Shown piece after piece: positions 17,078 through 25,511 of a stretch of DNA of 64,000 nucleotides. The DNA is taken from contig CAZCMI010000002.1 in the NCBI GenBank assembly GCA_964499955.1, forward strand, positions 1-64,000, in the 5' to 3' direction. The position numbers and the translations under genes are program-made. The DNA comes from JAJYIV01 sp964499955 (GTDB lineage: Bacteria; Patescibacteriota; Patescibacteriia; UBA9934; GWF2-40-263). Within the stretch, counting starts at the first letter, position 1, and every line of letters begins with the position of its first letter. The notes under the pieces were generated by a model, which was given only the letters and a program-made list of their open reading frames with translations, had not been told where the DNA came from and ran no database searches.

Positions 17078-17782
17078 GCGAGCAAGGGTAAATCGCGGCA
17101 ACATCCGCTTTGCACGGATTTCATACCGCTTCCCTTCCTCGTTCCAGCGCATCTCGTAGACGCGCGTTTCGAGATTGAGCGACAGGTCGGGCTCGATCCC
17201 CATCTTGTTCGTGGTGAGATACGTTTCCCACATCTCCCCAAAGAGTTCGGGGACCGACAGGAAAGTTCCGTTCGGCGTTGGGATCGCCTTCTCCTCCACC
17301 TGCTCGATCTGGATCGCGTGCAGTCGGACCGGGAACCACTTGGGGTTGTTCCCAATGAAGACGTTGATCAGGACGAACCCGATCCACGTCGCCGTCAGCA
17401 CGGAGCTGACCAGCATGCCGCGGGCCTTCTTCTGTACCTCGCTTGCGCAGAGGTAGAAGGCCATCCATCCAGCGGTCATAACCGCCAGGATGAACACGAG
17501 TGCATCCGCGTCGCTCCGGTTCCACCGGATGCCGGCGATGCCCGCCACGATCATCCCGAGAACGATCAGGACGCTGGCCATGGCACGCTGGAGATCGTCC
17601 CCCAGCCCGTTAATCCACTGGCCGACCTGCTTTCCCGCGGAAGGCGGGGCGCCGCCCGCAGGAGGCTTGCCGTCGTCCAACTTGCCACCGATCGCGCGAC
17701 CGGCGACGAACAGGAGGAACGCGGCCGCGGCCGCGAGTCCCAGGATGACGTACGTTCCGTACGCCAAGATATCCGCCCACAT
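17078..17782 (-). CDS. Island A multi-pass membrane protein, N-terminal part (3' end lost in gap)
   Basis: From MWADILAYGTYVILGLAAAA the frame stays open for 235 codons into the gap. It has an N-terminal helix, a Gly/Pro/Lys-rich cytoplasmic-type linker and three more helices. A soluble stretch with PELFGEMWETYLTTNKMG and RVYEMRWNEEGKRYE ends the visible part. AAAGGA upstream of ATG is the likely SD. The start follows the preceding gene by 53 bases without a terminator, so both share the strong promoter at 19.25 kb. Function unknown. Confidence 0.55.
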
Positions 17783-17835
17783 GGGGTACGTCCTTTCTGG
17801 CAGACAAAGCCTGCCTGTTTGTTTGGTTTGCGTTC

Positions 17836-19116
17836 CTAGTGGGTGGCGATGGTGAGGACCACCCACACCACCGCGATCACGACGGGGATGATGATTCCCC
17901 ACGGCAGCCGCTTCGGCGGCGGATTGATCTCTGCCTGGATCTTCTTGAGCTTTTCCTCAGCCGTGATCTTCACGGCCGGGTTGGCGGCGTTGAGGACGGC
18001 CTCTTCGGCTTCCTTGAGACGCTTGGCCTGCTCGGCCTTCTTCCTCTTGCCGGTCAGGCTCTCCAACAAGGCCTTCAGGTGCGTGAGCTTGTCGAGCGAG
18101 ACCACGCCGGAGACGAACAAGTTGCGGATGACCGCTTCCTTCTCCTCGTCCGACATGACGCGCGCGCCCATCAACCTGCGCTCCGTCTTTTTTGAAAGCG
18201 ACCCGTCCGGGTTCACTTCCGGCGCTTCGTTGAAGTGGTCGAAATACCACTCACGCGCCTGGCGCTCCAGAAAGTCCGGATGCTCCTTGAAGACCTCGTT
18301 GGCCTCGTCGGCCTCCGACGTGTCCACGGACCGCCCGAAGGCGGCCAGGAACGCCAGCGCGAGCTGGCTGAATCCGGTTTCCGGACGGCCATCCGCCACG
18401 CCTTTCTTGGCCATCTTTTCCTCCTTGGCCGCTTTCGCGGCCCTATCGTACGGCCGGCACCGCGGGCACTGCTCGTACCCGATTTCCCGCGCCCGTTCGA
18501 CGGTGAGGAACTCCTCCGGAAAGGGTTCGGCCGGGATCGTCTTGCCGCCCTTTCCGTCCTTCCCGCCGACGTGCTTGGGCTTGTGGGTCTTATTCCACGC
18601 GTCCCGCTCGTTGCGGTGGTCGAGGCAGACGACGTCGCCGTCCTGCGCGACGTAGTGCACGATGGTCGGGTGGTCCCCGGCTGGATTCCGCACGACCTGA
18701 CCACTCGTCGCCTTGGCGGCCGAAGGGCCGGGTGCGGTTGCGGCGTGTGTCGGTGTCGCACCGCTGCGCGCGGTTTCCGCCAACGCCTCCACGATACCGC
18801 GGATGACGTTGTCCGGCGTGTCCGCCAGCGCGCGGACCAACTTGTCCTCCGTGTCGATCCCCAGCTTCTGGAGAGCACGGAAGATAGCCTCGCGGGTGAG
18901 TTCACCGGCGGAGATCCCCGCCAGCTTTACCGTCAGCTCGGGAAACCCCGCCACATAGGTGAGCAGAGTCTGTGCCCATGCCGCCGGGTTTCCGGTGAGG
19001 TAGTCCTTCGTAAGGCGCTCAGCGACTTCCTCGCTGAAGTGCCCGACGGTACGGGCACCTGTACTTCCAGGTGCCCCAGACGTGGGGCGGGGGGCAACGG
19101 GAGCGGGTGTGGTCAT
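17836..19116 (-). CDS. Island A tail-anchored protein of unknown function
   Basis: The 426-residue protein starts with a Pro/Ala/Thr-rich region. A helical region follows with VAERLTKDYLTGNPAAWAQ, then a possible metal-binding part (CLDHRNERDAW and CPRCRPYDRAAK), a Lys/Glu-rich coiled-coil-like stretch and one C-terminal membrane helix (LPWGIIIPVVIAVVWVVLT). This suggests a cytoplasmic protein held at the membrane by its tail. No family is recognised. The ATG at 19116 is chosen because AAAGGAAG lies just upstream; the longer frame to 19260 overlaps the promoter. Confidence 0.6.
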   Translation of the reverse strand: MTTPAPVAPRPTSGAPGSTGARTVGHFSEEVAERLTKDYLTGNPAAWAQTLLTYVAGFPELTVKLAGISAGELTREAIFRALQKLGIDTEDKLVRALADTPDNVIRGIVEALAETARSGATPTHAATAPGPSAAKATSGQVVRNPAGDHPTIVHYVAQDGDVVCLDHRNERDAWNKTHKPKHVGGKDGKGGKTIPAEPFPEEFLTVERAREIGYEQCPRCRPYDRAAKAAKEEKMAKKGVADGRPETGFSQLALAFLAAFGRSVDTSEADEANEVFKEHPDFLERQAREWYFDHFNEAPEVNPDGSLSKKTERRLMGARVMSDEEKEAVIRNLFVSGVVSLDKLTHLKALLESLTGKRKKAEQAKRLKEAEEAVLNAANPAVKITAEEKLKKIQAEINPPPKRLPWGIIIPVVIAVVWVVLTIATH

Positions 19117-19231
19117 GATCTTCTTCCTTTTCTGCTGGCTGTGCCAGCGAAAACTGTTTTGGCCTCGCGAATTGTGAACGTTCGCTTTCTTGGCCGAAAA
19201 TGCGCGGAATTGCGCGGTTTGCCAAGGGAGG

Positions 19232-19260
19232 TTTATAGCAGGTTTTTTGGGTTTTGTCAA
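19232..19260 (-). promoter_or_regulatory. Strong promoter of the first island A operon
   Basis: On the minus strand TTGACA (19260-19255), exactly 17 bases and TATAAA (19237-19232), one mismatch from consensus. The leader to ATG is about 110 bases and can fold (TTGGC...GCCAA and TGGCACAGCCA). Confidence 0.85.
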
Positions 19261-19267
19261 TCGTAAA

Positions 19268-19296
19268 CGAACAAAACGGGCGCCGAAACGCCCGTC
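19268..19296 (-). terminator. Intrinsic terminator after the flavoprotein gene
   Basis: ACGGGCG/CGCCCGT stem followed by TTTTGTT on the minus strand. Confidence 0.75.
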
Positions 19297-19317
19297 TTTT
19301 CTGCCGCCCGGTTTATC

Positions 19318-20493
19318 CTATAACTTCACGCCGGCCGCTTCCGCGCCCTCGCCGATCCATTTGGTGACGGCCGCGCGGTCGGCGTTGCGGTTCACCAACG
19401 TGGCGCCCACCACGCGCCCGCCGCGGACGAACAACTGGGCCACGCCGCCCTCCGCCGCGGACCCGTACGCAACGACCTGGTCGGCGGCTTCCCGCACCGT
19501 GTCGCCCACGAAGATGATTTCCAGCCCCAGCACGTTGGTGGCGTAGGAGGAAACAAGGCGGAACGGCGCACGTTCTCCCGTTATCATCTTGGCAACCGCA
19601 CGACCCTGCATCTGCGCGCTCATCCAATTTCCCGCCATGCGCGGGCGGCCAACCGTAACGTCGAAGAACTCGGCGACGTCCCCCGCCGCATATACGCCGG
19701 GTACGTTGGTTTCCAAATATTCGTTCGTCCGGATACCGGCGCCGACCTCCACGCCTGCCTCGCGCAACCACCCGAGGTCCGGCTCAATGCCTACGCCCAC
19801 GCCGAGCAGTCCGCATGGGAAGCGGCCTTTGTCCGTCACCAAGGCTTCCACGTGGCGGTCGCCTTCCACGCCGCGCACCGCGGCGCTCGGCACCACTTCC
19901 ACACCGCCTTCCGCCAACTGCTTGGCGATCAACGCGCCGCTCTCGGCGTCCAACACGCGCGACCAGAAATGCGGTCCGCGATGCGCCACCGTGCACGGCA
20001 CGCCGAAATGCGCGAAGAGATTGACGTACTCGCAGGCGATGAACCCGCCGCCATAGACAACCGCGCGGCCCGTTGGCGGCACCTCCCGCAGCAACTGCAG
20101 CAGATGGTCCGCGTCGTCCAAAGTGCGGAAATACGACATGCCGCGCCGGTCCTCGTGCAGCGGGCGCACGTCCCCGCCGGTGGCGAGCAGCACGGCGTCG
20201 TACGGCAATTCCCGACCGTTCGACAACCGTACAAAGCGGTTGCGAACGTCCAAATGCTCCGCCCGCTCCCCGGTGATCCATTCGATATTCTGCTCCGCGT
20301 ACCAGGTTTCCTTCTTCAAAAACACCCGTTCGCGCGGCACCTTGCCCTTCAGATAATGCGGCAACAACACCCGGGAATAACACGGATGCTGTTCTTCGCT
20401 GATGATGGTGACGTCGGCGTCGGGCCGGCGTTTGCGCAGCTCTTCGGCCGCCAAGGTGCCCGTGATGCCGCCGCCGAGAACGAGGAAGCGCAT
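19318..20493 (-). CDS. FAD/NAD(P)-dependent oxidoreductase (pyridine nucleotide-disulfide family)
   Basis: The 391-residue protein has two dinucleotide-binding sites: FLVLGGGITGTLAAEELRKR at the N-terminus and AVVYGGGFIACEYVNLFAHF near residue 145. It also has the FAD motif TNVPGVYAAGDVAEF near residue 290. This matches the rubredoxin/ferredoxin reductase and NirB N-terminal group. It sits 17 bases after the ferredoxin gene, so electron transfer from NAD(P)H to that ferredoxin is the likely role. The start MRFLVLGGG is forced by the nucleotide-binding motif. Confidence 0.88.
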   Translation of the reverse strand: MRFLVLGGGITGTLAAEELRKRRPDADVTIISEEQHPCYSRVLLPHYLKGKVPRERVFLKKETWYAEQNIEWITGERAEHLDVRNRFVRLSNGRELPYDAVLLATGGDVRPLHEDRRGMSYFRTLDDADHLLQLLREVPPTGRAVVYGGGFIACEYVNLFAHFGVPCTVAHRGPHFWSRVLDAESGALIAKQLAEGGVEVVPSAAVRGVEGDRHVEALVTDKGRFPCGLLGVGVGIEPDLGWLREAGVEVGAGIRTNEYLETNVPGVYAAGDVAEFFDVTVGRPRMAGNWMSAQMQGRAVAKMITGERAPFRLVSSYATNVLGLEIIFVGDTVREAADQVVAYGSAAEGGVAQLFVRGGRVVGATLVNRNADRAAVTKWIGEGAEAAGVKL

Positions 20494-20510
20494 AGGTCGC
20501 GACGCGGTGG

Positions 20511-20792
20511 TTACATTTCCGGAAACAGCTGCGTCCCCGCTTCGTCGTAGATGAAGATGGCCAGCGTGGGGCAGGACTGTGCGGCCAAGATGATCGTTTC
20601 CTTTTCGTCTTCGGTCACCTCCAGCACGCGTTCGTAGACGCGCGTGGGGTCCGGCACCGGGGCGGGCGCTCCGTGGTCCAGCACGTACGCCTTGTTTTCG
20701 TCGTTCATTTGGAACGTGCTCGGATCGACCGTCACGCACGAGGCGGCGCCGATGCACAGGTCCGGGTCCACTTTCACAGTGAGTTTGGGCAT
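20511..20792 (-). CDS. Ferredoxin with three cluster cysteines
   Basis: The 93-residue protein has CIGAASC (Cys13, Cys19) and SCPT (Cys74), the layout of single-cluster ferredoxins. The usual second Cys of C-x2-C-x2-C is Ala16, so three ligands remain, which suggests a [3Fe-4S] cluster or an outside fourth ligand. It is encoded between the flavoprotein and the NifU-like protein in one operon. Confidence 0.85.
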   Translation of the reverse strand: MPKLTVKVDPDLCIGAASCVTVDPSTFQMNDENKAYVLDHGAPAPVPDPTRVYERVLEVTEDEKETIILAAQSCPTLAIFIYDEAGTQLFPEM

Positions 20793-20804
20793 AACGAATG
20801 CGGG

Positions 20805-21479
20805 TTAGACGCCGAAATATTTCTCGCGATAGAACCGGATCAGGTCCTCCACGGCGGGCAGGACGCCCGGGTTGCCGATGCCGACCTTCGTTTTGGCCTG
20901 CACCTGCTCGAGCGTGTGCGCGCCTTCCAGCACGGCTTCTTCGATGTCATGGTCCGTGACTTTGGACACGGGATCCACCAGGCGGGACGCTTCGGCCACC
21001 ACGCGGTCGAACTTCTCCGCACGGCGGTAGTAGTCGTTGATGGCGTCGCGCAGGGCTTTGTCGCACAGCACGGAGCAGTGGAACTTGCGCTGCGGGAGCC
21101 CGCCCAGGCGTTCCATGATGTCCTGGGGTTTGAGCTTGCGCGCTTCTTCCAGGGTGAGGCCGCCGTTTTCCGTTACCATCACCGAGGCCATGGAGGTGGA
21201 CGCGATGGCGCTGCCGCAGCCGAAGGTCTTCCATTTGAACTCCGCGATGCGTTCCGTGTCCGGATCCACGCGCAGCCAGACGCGCAATTCGTCCCCGCAG
21301 GCGGGCGAGCCCACCTTGCCCACGGCGTTGAAGCGGGACACGTCTTCGTCCCCCTGCACGAAGTTCTTGGGGTTGAAGAAATGTTCCTTCACCTCGGGCG
21401 TGTAAAACCAGGACTGGCCGCCGTCTTTCGACGCGACGTCGCCTTGCGTGCCGGGAACGGCGGGTTGAGCGTGGGACAT
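20805..21479 (-). CDS. NifU/IscU-like iron-sulfur scaffold with degenerate Bfd-like tail
   Basis: Residues 25-150 match the NifU/IscU scaffold. The three cluster-binding Cys are visible in GSPACGDEL (Cys61), FGCGSA (Cys88) and KFHCSVLC (Cys135). Residues 170-215 resemble the Bfd-like [2Fe-2S] domain of NifU (VTDHDIEEAVLEGAHTLEQV), but all four expected Cys are absent, with NPGVLP where GCGSC is usual. The scaffold assembles Fe-S clusters using sulfur from a NifS/IscS desulfurase, and one is encoded 1 kb upstream on the same strand. Confidence 0.88.
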   Translation of the reverse strand: MSHAQPAVPGTQGDVASKDGGQSWFYTPEVKEHFFNPKNFVQGDEDVSRFNAVGKVGSPACGDELRVWLRVDPDTERIAEFKWKTFGCGSAIASTSMASVMVTENGGLTLEEARKLKPQDIMERLGGLPQRKFHCSVLCDKALRDAINDYYRRAEKFDRVVAEASRLVDPVSKVTDHDIEEAVLEGAHTLEQVQAKTKVGIGNPGVLPAVEDLIRFYREKYFGV

Positions 21480-21569
21480 AGGAAGAACATCAATGTTGAG
21501 TGATGATAGACCGCATCGACGGGGAAAGTAAAGGCATGCAGGCCCGTTGCCGGAGGCGCGCTGAAACGG

Positions 21570-22421
21570 TTATTCCAGCAGTATTGCCCGCACCTGTTGT
21601 TCAAGAATCTTTCGATCTACCTGCAGAAGGTCTTGTGGTCGAAGGTTCTCCCGGCGCATAAATTCTTCCGTGAACCAAAGCCCCGCGAAATATCCTGATC
21701 GGTATTTGAAGATATTGTTTGGATCGTTCGCAAGAAACAATTCGTTCTGTTCTGGAGATTCATTCCATTGTTCGTATATGACCTTACCCAGTTCTGACAA
21801 ATGCTCCTTGCAATCAGACATCCACCGATCTGCTTGGGTGGGCGGTAAATAATCTGCCCAGAGAGCCGTCGTGTCGCCACAATCAAGGACATGCTTGGTC
21901 AGACAGGTTGCCATCCCTTCGGTCAGGAATTGACGCCCCGTTTGCTGCTGCTCTTTCTTTGACGTGAAGAAAAATTCCGGACGCGCTTGATAGTGGAGGG
22001 CGTGCACGATTTCGTGCGTCACGAACACGTCGACTTGTTTTTCCGTTTCATACGCTTCCACCGGAATCCAAACCGTACTTTTCCCCTGTTCCAGAAACGC
22101 GTGGCCGTTACTCGTTCCCTGCCCAACAAAGAGCACGAGGGAAAGATCGTGTATCCGCAGTCCTTTTCGTACCATCGTTTCCTCAATGATAGGCAGACGC
22201 GTGCGTAAAAGATGTTGCTTCTGCTGCAGGTCCCGTTCGGAAAGCACAGGAACCCCGTCCATCGGCCGTTTCGCCCAGTACGAAAAATAATGCGCAAACA
22301 AAGAAGGTGCTGTTTGCACATATTCTTCAAAACGATTTTGACGAATGACGAGGTCTTTATAGACGTCCGTAAGATCAGTGATACGCATACCTTCACACGT
22401 AAAGGACGACCTCGTACTCAT
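21570..22421 (-). CDS. Putative zinc metallopeptidase (HExxH), unknown family
   Basis: The 283-residue protein has HEIVHALHYQ near residue 135, a gluzincin-like zinc site, and TEGMATCLTKHV about 40 residues later that could supply the third ligand. There is no signal peptide or membrane helix. It resembles DUF2268-type predicted proteases, but I cannot assign it firmly. Its ATG overlaps the desulfurase stop in ATGA. An alternative start at 22388 has T at -1, as most genes here do. The gene is visibly more AT-rich than its neighbours, which may mean later acquisition. Confidence 0.6.
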   Translation of the reverse strand: MSTRSSFTCEGMRITDLTDVYKDLVIRQNRFEEYVQTAPSLFAHYFSYWAKRPMDGVPVLSERDLQQKQHLLRTRLPIIEETMVRKGLRIHDLSLVLFVGQGTSNGHAFLEQGKSTVWIPVEAYETEKQVDVFVTHEIVHALHYQARPEFFFTSKKEQQQTGRQFLTEGMATCLTKHVLDCGDTTALWADYLPPTQADRWMSDCKEHLSELGKVIYEQWNESPEQNELFLANDPNNIFKYRSGYFAGLWFTEEFMRRENLRPQDLLQVDRKILEQQVRAILLE

Positions 22422-23623
22422 TGAAAATACTTTTCGTCCACGCGCACGGGGGAGATTGCGCGCAGCTTGGCCACCAAGGGCGGCAGGACGTCCAACACGT
22501 AGTCGATGTCCTCTTGCGTGGTGGAACGGCCCAGGGTGAAGCGCAGCGAGCCGTGCGCCACTTCGTACGGCAACCCGAGCGACAAAATCACGTGGCTGGG
22601 GTCGAGTGAGGCCGACGTACAGGCGGAACCGGTGGAGGCGTACACGCCCGCGGCATCCAAATACAGCAGCAGGGCCTCGCCTTCCACGTCCAAGAAGGAC
22701 ACGTTGGCGTTGTTGGGAAGGCGTAGCGAAGGATGGCCGTTCAACCGCGTTTTCGGCAGGGCCAGCAAGCCGTTGATGAGCCGGTCGCGCAGCGGAATGA
22801 GGCGCGCGTTTTCCGCCTCGCGGTCTTCTTGGGCGAGCGTGAGCGCTTCGGCCAAACCGACGATCCCGGCGACGTTCTCCGTGCCGGGGCGAATGCCGCG
22901 CTCCTGCGCCCCGCCGAAGAACAGCGGCCGCAGTTTCAACCCGCGCCGCGCATACAGCACGCCCGCTCCCTTGGGACCGTAGATTTTCGACCCGTTCAAG
23001 GTGAGAAAATCAACGTGGAGTTTGACCACGTTCATGTCGAAGGTTCCGGCGGCTTGGCAGGCGTCGGTGTGGAAGGCCACGGCGCACCTGGGGTTGGCCG
23101 CGCGGAACTTCGCCACGGCCGCGCCAATTTCCGCCACGGGCTGGACGGTGCCGATTTCGTTGTTGGCATACATCACCGACACCAGCACGGTGTCCGGGCG
23201 CAGGGCTTCCGCCACCTGCTTGGCCGTCACCACGCCGGAGCGGTCGGGGCGCAGATAGGTCACCTCGAACCCTTCCTTCTTTTCCAAAAACTGGGCGGCT
23301 TCCAGCACGGCCTGGTGTTCCATGGCCGTCGTCACGATATGCCGGCCCTTGTCCGCGTACATGCGGGCGTAGCCCAACACCGCCAGGTTGTCGGATTCCG
23401 TTCCGCCGGAGGTGAACAGGATTTCGTCGGGGCGGGCGCCGAGCGCTTCGGCGATGCGCGCGCGGGCCGCGTCCACGGCGTCCTTGGCGCGCTTGCCTTC
23501 CGTGTGGAAGCTCGACGGATTCCCGTGCGCCTGCGCCAAAAACGGCCGCATGGCCTCAAGGACCCGCGGGTCAAGCGGCGTGGCGGCGGCATGGTCGAGA
23601 TACACGCGGCGGAGGGCGTTCAT
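22418..23623 (-). CDS. Cysteine desulfurase (NifS/IscS family)
   Basis: The 401-residue PLP enzyme begins YLDHAAATPLDPRVLEAMRP. It carries FTSGGTESDN, the PLP lysine segment LNGSKIYGPKGAG and the active-site loop STGSACTSASLDPSH with the catalytic Cys. It removes sulfur from cysteine for Fe-S cluster and thio-modification pathways and should feed the NifU-like scaffold. In the usual PLP motif SHKIYGPKG, His is replaced here by Ser (GSK). The gene ends with an ATGA overlap to the metallopeptidase gene. Confidence 0.93.
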   Translation of the reverse strand: MNALRRVYLDHAAATPLDPRVLEAMRPFLAQAHGNPSSFHTEGKRAKDAVDAARARIAEALGARPDEILFTSGGTESDNLAVLGYARMYADKGRHIVTTAMEHQAVLEAAQFLEKKEGFEVTYLRPDRSGVVTAKQVAEALRPDTVLVSVMYANNEIGTVQPVAEIGAAVAKFRAANPRCAVAFHTDACQAAGTFDMNVVKLHVDFLTLNGSKIYGPKGAGVLYARRGLKLRPLFFGGAQERGIRPGTENVAGIVGLAEALTLAQEDREAENARLIPLRDRLINGLLALPKTRLNGHPSLRLPNNANVSFLDVEGEALLLYLDAAGVYASTGSACTSASLDPSHVILSLGLPYEVAHGSLRFTLGRSTTQEDIDYVLDVLPPLVAKLRAISPVRVDEKYFQ

Positions 23624-23672
23624 AGCTGGTTGACGGTACCAACCAAACGCCCGTCCGTCCAGGCGGCGCGCC

Positions 23673-23873
23673 TTATTCTTCCTCTTCGTCCAAGGCCAGC
23701 AGGTACCGCTCCGGATCCTCCAAAAAATCCTTCAGGCATTCTTGGCGGTCGAAGGCGAGCAGTTGGCCGTGATGGTTCTCCACCAGGGCCTGGCGCATAT
23801 CGGGAATGGGGGCGTCGCACACGGGGCAGGTCGCGGCGTCTTGGGCGGCTTCTTGTTCAAAACGGATGGTCAT
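23673..23873 (-). CDS. Small CPxC-containing protein
   Basis: This 66-residue protein has CPVCDAPIPDM near residue 16 and a later Cys in RQECLKDFLEDP, ending in an acidic tail. It may bind zinc. Function unknown. It starts 8 bases after the CCC1-type gene and is probably cotranscribed with it. The -1 T supports the ATG at 23873. Confidence 0.6.
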   Translation of the reverse strand: MTIRFEQEAAQDAATCPVCDAPIPDMRQALVENHHGQLLAFDRQECLKDFLEDPERYLLALDEEEE

Positions 23874-23881
23874 ACGGTGAA

Positions 23882-24424
23882 TTACCACAAATGCCGCACG
23901 GCCCAGCCAATGCCGTAGCCGATGGCGGCGGCGCTTAACGAAACGACGAGCATTTCCGCACCCCCGCGCGCCAGCGGGCGGCGCGACACGGACGCGGCGA
24001 ACATGCCGACGGCAAACAGCGTGACGGCCGTCAGCGCGATGGCCACGACGGAGGCGGCATTGAGCGCGTCCATGAAGATGAACGGAGCGAGCGGAATGCA
24101 GCCGCCCAGCACGTAGAAGACGCCCATGACGGCGGCCGCGCGGGCGGGGCGCGCCCGCAGGCCGTTGGCCTTCTTGCCTTCCTCCCGCAGGATTTCCGTT
24201 TCCGCCTCCAGGGCGGACTTGGAGGAGAGGAAACTCCCGGCGGTCATGGACACGGCTTCCACGGCCACCAGGACGATGCCGGAAAGGATGACGATGTAGC
24301 GGTCCTGCGCCCCGGCGGCAATGCCCACCACCGCCCCGAGCGTGGACACCAGGCTGTCTTCCAGTCCGAACACGATTTCCCGAATGAATTTCGCCAGCGA
24401 CCGGCGCCCGACCGTTCCGTTCAT
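23882..24424 (-). CDS. VIT1/CCC1-type membrane transporter
   Basis: The 180-residue protein has five membrane helices. Its N-terminus REIVFGLEDSLVSTLGAVVG and the following VEAVSMTAGSFLSSKSALEA match the CCC1/VIT1 family of iron or manganese transporters. The cytoplasmic metal-binding segment usually found after helix 2 is short here. TATACT (24439-24434) ends 9 bases before ATG, suggesting a leaderless transcript. A metal-supply link to the neighbouring Fe-S genes is plausible but inferred. Confidence 0.85.
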   Translation of the reverse strand: MNGTVGRRSLAKFIREIVFGLEDSLVSTLGAVVGIAAGAQDRYIVILSGIVLVAVEAVSMTAGSFLSSKSALEAETEILREEGKKANGLRARPARAAAVMGVFYVLGGCIPLAPFIFMDALNAASVVAIALTAVTLFAVGMFAASVSRRPLARGGAEMLVVSLSAAAIGYGIGWAVRHLW

Positions 24425-24487
24425 ACGGCGGCAAGTATAGCACGCTCTGGTATACTCAAAACACATTCACTTCCCCTTTGGTTCCCT

Positions 24488-24928
24488 ATGCACATCCCCG
24501 AACCCTTGCGCGCGTTTGCCGCGCCCACCTACATCGTCGCCACGGACAACGTCCAAGCGCGCGTTTATCGCGCCGACGGGCGGGAAATCGAACCGGTCCT
24601 GCATCTGTCCACCAAAACGGACGACCTGCCCGGCGAACGCTCCGCGGTAAAACTCGGCGGCGGGCAAATGTCCTCCGCCGAACCGGAAGACGACCGGCAG
24701 GAATGGTCCCGCGAACGCCTGTACGACCAACTCAACCACGAACTCTTGGCCAGGCTGAAAAACGGCGAATTCCAAGAGGTGGCCTTCACGGTCCCACAGG
24801 AAAACGTCGAATTGTTCAAGGAATCCCTGCATATCGACTTGCTCAAGCGCACCGTGGCGTTCGTGCCGAAGAACCTGGTGGGCGAAGATCTCGTGGACTT
24901 GGCCGCCCACGTGCAGGAAGAACGGTAA
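24488..24928 (+). CDS. Host-attachment/baeRF-like protein
   Basis: The 146-residue soluble protein has YIVATDNVQARVYRADGREI near the N-terminus and a C-terminal KRTVAFVPKNLVGEDLVDLA. This pattern recalls the family annotated as required for host attachment, related to archaeal release-factor-like proteins. The central basic/acidic region and conserved LxxH segment fit only loosely, so the assignment is tentative. TATACT overlaps the divergent CCC1 promoter. Confidence 0.5.
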   Translation: MHIPEPLRAFAAPTYIVATDNVQARVYRADGREIEPVLHLSTKTDDLPGERSAVKLGGGQMSSAEPEDDRQEWSRERLYDQLNHELLARLKNGEFQEVAFTVPQENVELFKESLHIDLLKRTVAFVPKNLVGEDLVDLAAHVQEER

Positions 24929-24941
24929 AACATACCCAAAC

Positions 24942-24970
24942 GAAAACCCCGCCACGCGGCGGGGTTTTTG
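24942..24970 (+). terminator. Intrinsic terminator
   Basis: ACCCCGCC/GGCGGGGT stem followed by TTTT, 15 bases after the stop. Confidence 0.85.
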
Positions 24971-24994
24971 ATCTTCCCTCATCTTCCTTCCCTC

Positions 24995-25174
24995 TTAGTG
25001 CATCAAGCTCCACAGCCGGTCTTCCACGGAGATGATATTGGCTCCGTACGGAAGCGCGGTCCATCCGGCCGCGGCATGCGCCGTAGCGGGAGCGAGCAAC
25101 CCGACGAATGGCGTGAACGGGCTGCACAACACGGCGAGCGCCAACGCGCTGGCGGACAGACGGCGGAAGGTCAT
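24995..25174 (-). CDS. Small secreted protein of unknown function
   Basis: This 59-residue product is mostly a signal peptide (MTFRRLSASALALAVL...ATAHA), leaving a mature peptide of about 28 residues. T at -1 matches the genome's start pattern. No family is recognised, and such short frames can be spurious. Confidence 0.4.
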   Translation of the reverse strand: MTFRRLSASALALAVLCSPFTPFVGLLAPATAHAAAGWTALPYGANIISVEDRLWSLMH

Positions 25175-25250
25175 AAGCCTTATGGTTTGGTAACCGATAA
25201 ATGAGTTTGGGTAGTAGTGTACCACGGATCACCAAAGCCGCTGTGGAAAA

Positions 25251-25286
25251 CAAAAAACGCACGTCCGATGTTGGACGCGCGTTTTT
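25251..25286 (-). terminator. Intrinsic terminator for tRNA-Cys
   Basis: AACGCGCGTCC/GGACGTGCGTT stem (one G-T pair) followed by TTTT on the minus strand. Confidence 0.8.
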
Positions 25287-25362
25287 GGAGGCCACGGCCG
25301 GGGTCGAACCGGCGCATAGCGGTTTTGCAGACCGCCGCGTTAACCACCTTCGCCACGTGGCC
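25286..25362 (-). tRNA. tRNA-Cys (anticodon GCA)
   Basis: On the minus strand GGCCACG pairs with CGTGGCC and encoded CCA follows. The anticodon loop CTGCAAA gives GCA, and the T arm reads CCGGTTCGACCCCGG. Confidence 0.95.
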
Positions 25363-25511
25363 GCGTAACGCGTTGGGAATGTAGCAAAATTGCGGATGGG
25401 ACGCAACGGGAGCCGCACCCGCTCGAAAACGCTTCAATTTTTCGCTGTGTTCCGCTATCATCCCTTGTAATATACCCATCTTTCCTTTAGGATCTCTTCT
25501 TTCCCTTTTCT

